Shown here: positions 30,432 through 32,631 of the stretch, piece by piece | Numbering within the stretch: position 1 is the stretch's first letter | Layout: each line of letters opens with the position of its first letter | Assembly (NCBI RefSeq): GCF_016863555.1 | Contig: NZ_BOPC01000086.1 | Location: 1-32,631 of the forward strand | DNA: 32,631 nucleotides | DNA from: Micromonospora qiuiae | GTDB lineage: Bacteria; Actinomycetota; Actinomycetes; Mycobacteriales; Micromonosporaceae | Direction: 5' to 3' | Made by a program: the position numbers and the translations under genes | Notes under the pieces: generated by a model | What the model saw: the letters and a program-made list of their open reading frames with translations, nothing else | Told to the model about the DNA's origin: nothing | Databases searched by the model: none

Positions 30432-31585
30432 CGGTAGGAGCGGGGCAGCCGCAGGGCCCGGTGGGCGATGTGGTTGAGCAGCATCTCCGTGCTCACCGGA
30501 GCGATCCGGAACAATCGGACCAGACCGGAGAGTGTGGCCAGGCCGTACTCCCGGGCCATCCCATTGCCACCGTGCGTCTGGATGGCTACGTCGAGGGCGT
30601 AGGACGCCGTCTCGGACGCCTCCACCTTCGCCATCGCGGCCGCGACGCCGCCGGTCTCCCCGCGGTCCACGGCCCGTGCCGCCTCGAGGGTGAGCAGCCG
30701 AGCCGCAGCCAGGCGGGTCTCCGCTCGCGCCAGTGGGTGCGCGATGGCCTGGTGGGTGCCGATCGGCTCGCTCCAGACGATTCTCGTCCTGGCGTAGTCG
30801 GCGGCCTTGTCGATCGCGTAACGCGCGATCCCGTTGAGCAGGGCGGCGCTGAGGATGCGCTCGGGGTTGAGCCCGGTGAAGAGCACGCGCAGGCCGTGCT
30901 CGCCTCCAACGATGGCGTCCGCGGGCACCCGGACCGCATCAAAGAACAGGGAATACTGCCGCTCCGGCGAGATGATCTCCACGGGGATCGGGGTGCGGCT
31001 CAAGTTCGGCGCGTCAGTGGGTGCCAGGAATGCCTTGGGGCCGGGCGGAAGGTTGTCGGGACCTCCCGCGGCATTGGCGATGACGACCATCGCGTCGGCG
31101 TTGTCGACGTGGGAGACGTAGTACTTCTGGCCGGTGATGATCCAGTCGCCGTCCTCGAAAACGGCGCGCGTGGAGATGTTGTGCGCGTTGGAGCCCGCAT
31201 CGGGTTCGGTGATGGCGAACGCGAGCACGCGGGAGCCGTCGGCGAGGCCGGGGAGCCAGGACGCACGCTGCTCGTCGGACCCGAAGTCGATCAACATCGT
31301 CGCGCACACCGCTGGCGACAATGCGATGAGCATGAGAGGTAGGCCGCAGGCGGCGATCTCCTCGGCGACGACGGCGAGGGCCTCGATTCCTTGCCCTCCG
31401 CCGCCGTACTCCTCCGGGATCGCGACGCCCAACGCGCCGAGGTCGCCGAGTTCCTCCCAGAACTCGCGGGCGTTCCCCGATTCCGCGCTGGTGCGCAGGT
31501 AGTAGTCGTGGCCGTACTTCTCGCACAGCCTGCGCACGGCGACGCGGAGGGCGTCGAGCTCCTCGATACCTGCGGTGGCGGTCAC
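30428..31585 (-). CDS. Acyl-CoA dehydrogenase, second variant type
   Basis: 385 residues from the GTG at 31585 (GAGAGGA site upstream). All domains present: FWEELGDLGALGVAIPEEYGGGGQG, ITEPDAGSNAHNISTRA (FAD loop), IITGQKYYVSHVDNADAMV, LNGIARYAIDKAADYARTRIVWSEPIGTHQAIAH, VAIQTHGGNGMAREYGLATL. The catalytic 'EGT' motif is absent; the position reads APVSTEMLLNHIA, like the protein at 25041. Ends RLPRSYR. The long open frame above 31585 is not coding. Follows the racemase-like gene by 10 nt and overlaps the crotonase by 4 nt, so these three form one transcription unit. Confidence 0.9.
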   Translation of the reverse strand: MTATAGIEELDALRVAVRRLCEKYGHDYYLRTSAESGNAREFWEELGDLGALGVAIPEEYGGGGQGIEALAVVAEEIAACGLPLMLIALSPAVCATMLIDFGSDEQRASWLPGLADGSRVLAFAITEPDAGSNAHNISTRAVFEDGDWIITGQKYYVSHVDNADAMVVIANAAGGPDNLPPGPKAFLAPTDAPNLSRTPIPVEIISPERQYSLFFDAVRVPADAIVGGEHGLRVLFTGLNPERILSAALLNGIARYAIDKAADYARTRIVWSEPIGTHQAIAHPLARAETRLAAARLLTLEAARAVDRGETGGVAAAMAKVEASETASYALDVAIQTHGGNGMAREYGLATLSGLVRLFRIAPVSTEMLLNHIAHRALRLPRSYR

Positions 31586-31595
31586 GGGGATCCTC

Positions 31596-32402
31596 TCAGG
31601 CGTACTCGCCAATGACGCAGACGTCACAGGCGTCGGATTCGGTCGCCGCGGTGTCGTGCCGCAGCCAAAGGTCGACAAGGTCGTGGGCTTGGCCACGTCG
31701 GGCGGTACGTGGCCGGGCACTCGGCGGGCCGCCCTGCAGCAACGCATTGAAGGCGGCCTGCTGGCCGAGAGCGGACGGGTCCAGGACGGGAACATCGCAC
31801 CGGTCCTGGATCGCAGCGGCGATCGGTGACATGCAGGTGCACCCGAGCAGCACCGCCGCCGCCTCGTCGGCGATCGCAGCCTGCCGGCACGCCTGCCCGA
31901 GATCGTCGATGAGACCGGGCTCGTGGCGCAGCATCCGTGCCTTGATTCCCTGAGAGCTCCCGACCCGGTCGAGTTCCCGCTCCGCCGAGAAGTGGTTCAC
32001 CCGGACACAACTCTCACCCCCCGGGCAGGTGCGCAGTCGTTCGTCGTAGATGAATCCCATGGACTCGGGCCACACCGTCACGATCGTGAACCGCCCGTAG
32101 GCCGAAGCTGCCGCCAGCGACGCCTCGCCAGCGCCCACGACCGGCACATCAACGGCTGCCCGTACCGCGTCGATGGCGTAGTCGCCGAACGTGTCGATAA
32201 ACAGCGCGTCACAGCCGCGCGTGACCGCTCGCTCGGCAGCATCGAGGGTGATCAACTCTGTGAGCAACCGGTCGTAGGGCGTTCGGGCGAGCACGCGCGC
32301 CCTCAAGTCCACCAGGGCCGTCTTGACGCCGGCAGGGTCCCTGAGCGGCGGAAGGGCCTTGCCGTCAGAATTCAGCATCGCGAGGTGCTTCAGATCTGCC
32401 AT
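31596..32402 (-). CDS. Asp/Glu/hydantoin racemase-superfamily protein
   Basis: 268 residues from the ATG at 32402, which has GAGGGG 8 nt upstream. A GTG at 32498 and an ATG at 32450 would give longer forms (300 and 284 residues). The fold is recognised by CDALFIDTFGDYAIDAVRAAVDVPVVGAGEASLAAASAYGRFTIVTVW and AAAVLLGCTCMSPIAAAIQDRCDVPVLDP. Racemases use two Cys. The C-terminal one is present (Cys188 or Cys190), but the N-terminal one, expected at 'I..CFGD', is Thr71. Maleate isomerase or a decarboxylase are alternatives. First gene of the leftward unit with the dehydrogenase and crotonase; relevance to the amidase across the way is only positional. Confidence 0.75.
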   Translation of the reverse strand: MADLKHLAMLNSDGKALPPLRDPAGVKTALVDLRARVLARTPYDRLLTELITLDAAERAVTRGCDALFIDTFGDYAIDAVRAAVDVPVVGAGEASLAAASAYGRFTIVTVWPESMGFIYDERLRTCPGGESCVRVNHFSAERELDRVGSSQGIKARMLRHEPGLIDDLGQACRQAAIADEAAAVLLGCTCMSPIAAAIQDRCDVPVLDPSALGQQAAFNALLQGGPPSARPRTARRGQAHDLVDLWLRHDTAATESDACDVCVIGEYA

Positions 32403-32413
32403 GCGGCCGCCCC

Positions 32414-32488
32414 TCACGCTGTGGGGGCGAATGCGGATGGCCGACTGCATGACCGCTTCGCAACGTGGATGGGGGTCGTCACGACCAT
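32414..32488 (-). CDS. Possible 24-codon leader ORF before the racemase-like gene
   Basis: An ATG at 32486-32488 with GGAGGTGA about 7-9 nt upstream starts a 24-codon frame (MVVTTPIHVA...) that stops 11 nt before the chosen racemase-like start. If translated it would overlap the extended N-terminus in another frame, arguing for the shorter racemase start. Could be chance. Confidence 0.25.
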   Translation of the reverse strand: MVVTTPIHVAKRSCSRPSAFAPTA

Positions 32489-32508
32489 GGATGGTCACCT
32501 CCGCGAAA

Positions 32509-32538
32509 AGTATGATGTATTGGCTCTGGGACAGTCAA
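32509..32538 (-). promoter_or_regulatory. Candidate promoter of the racemase-like operon
   Basis: Minus strand: -35 TTGACT (32533-32538), 18-nt spacer, -10 CATACT (32509-32514) in a locally AT-rich patch. The remaining 32539-32631 up to the window edge shows no gene or other clear element. Confidence 0.4.
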
Positions 32539-32631
32539 GATCCCGCCAACGGCCAATTTTCGCTGCCTATCTAACCCGCTACCAGCGGTCTGACGAATCC
32601 GTACGGGGCGCGCGGGTACGAGCGTGTCGCA

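Noticed and set aside
32588..32594. GTCTGAC near the right edge as an operator of the racemase-like gene
   Set aside because: Same short core without the rest of the box, and upstream of the likely -35; chance is sufficient.
1..32631. Mobile elements, CRISPR arrays, tRNA or rRNA genes
   Set aside because: No transposase or integrase motifs, no regularly spaced repeats and no tRNA-like cloverleaf were recognised on reading either strand.

Overview
The window is very GC-rich, with tightly packed genes that mostly overlap by 4 nt, frequent GTG starts, and coenzyme F420 genes (an NpdG-type NADPH:F420 reductase and an LLM-class flavin/F420 oxidoreductase). This points to an actinomycete chromosome. 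I see no rRNA, tRNA, CRISPR array, insertion sequence or phage gene. Almost everything looks like one large catabolic locus that breaks down a CoA-activated, probably branched or cyclic, organic acid. The substrate cannot be read from sequence alone.

Layout. (1) Positions 114-14299, minus strand: a long run transcribed leftward from a well-formed promoter at 14333-14361. In transcription order it encodes a MaoC hydratase, LLM oxidoreductase, CaiB-type CoA-transferase, MmgE/PrpD protein, a three-domain Rid protein, two small MaoC subunits, a thiolase-fold aldolase (Ltp2-like), a DUF35 protein, an acyl-CoA dehydrogenase, a CitE-like lyase, a cupin and a thioesterase. A decayed NpdG-like remnant follows, then etfB, etfA and an intact npdG. 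(2) Positions 14476-24822, minus strand: an oligopeptide-type ABC transporter (lipoprotein, two permeases, two ATPases), then a cupin, an alpha/beta hydrolase, a crotonase, a hotdog protein, an acyl-CoA ligase and a GntR/FadR regulator. (3) Positions 25041-29787, plus strand: acyl-CoA dehydrogenase, VOC protein, MFS exporter or importer, a shortened amidase and its small partner. (4) Positions 29715-32402, minus strand, convergent with (3): crotonase, acyl-CoA dehydrogenase and an Asp/Glu-racemase-like protein.

How the parts may work together (inference). The ABC system imports the compound; the hydrolase or amidase opens it; the ligase or CoA-transferase activates it. Acyl-CoA dehydrogenases pass electrons to the local ETF. 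MaoC and crotonase proteins hydrate the enoyl-CoA. Two separate C-C bond-cleaving enzymes then act: an Ltp2/DUF35 retro-aldolase and a CitE-type lyase. NpdG and the LLM enzyme form an F420 redox branch. A near-palindromic box with core CAGACGTTTG occurs in both main intergenic regions and is a candidate operator for the GntR regulator or an unseen one.

The most interesting points are the igr-like hydratase/aldolase module, found here beside F420, CaiB and MmgE/PrpD genes and with no steroid ring-degradation genes; the triple Rid fusion; the shared operator; the frameshifted NpdG relic; and several enzymes with altered catalytic residues.
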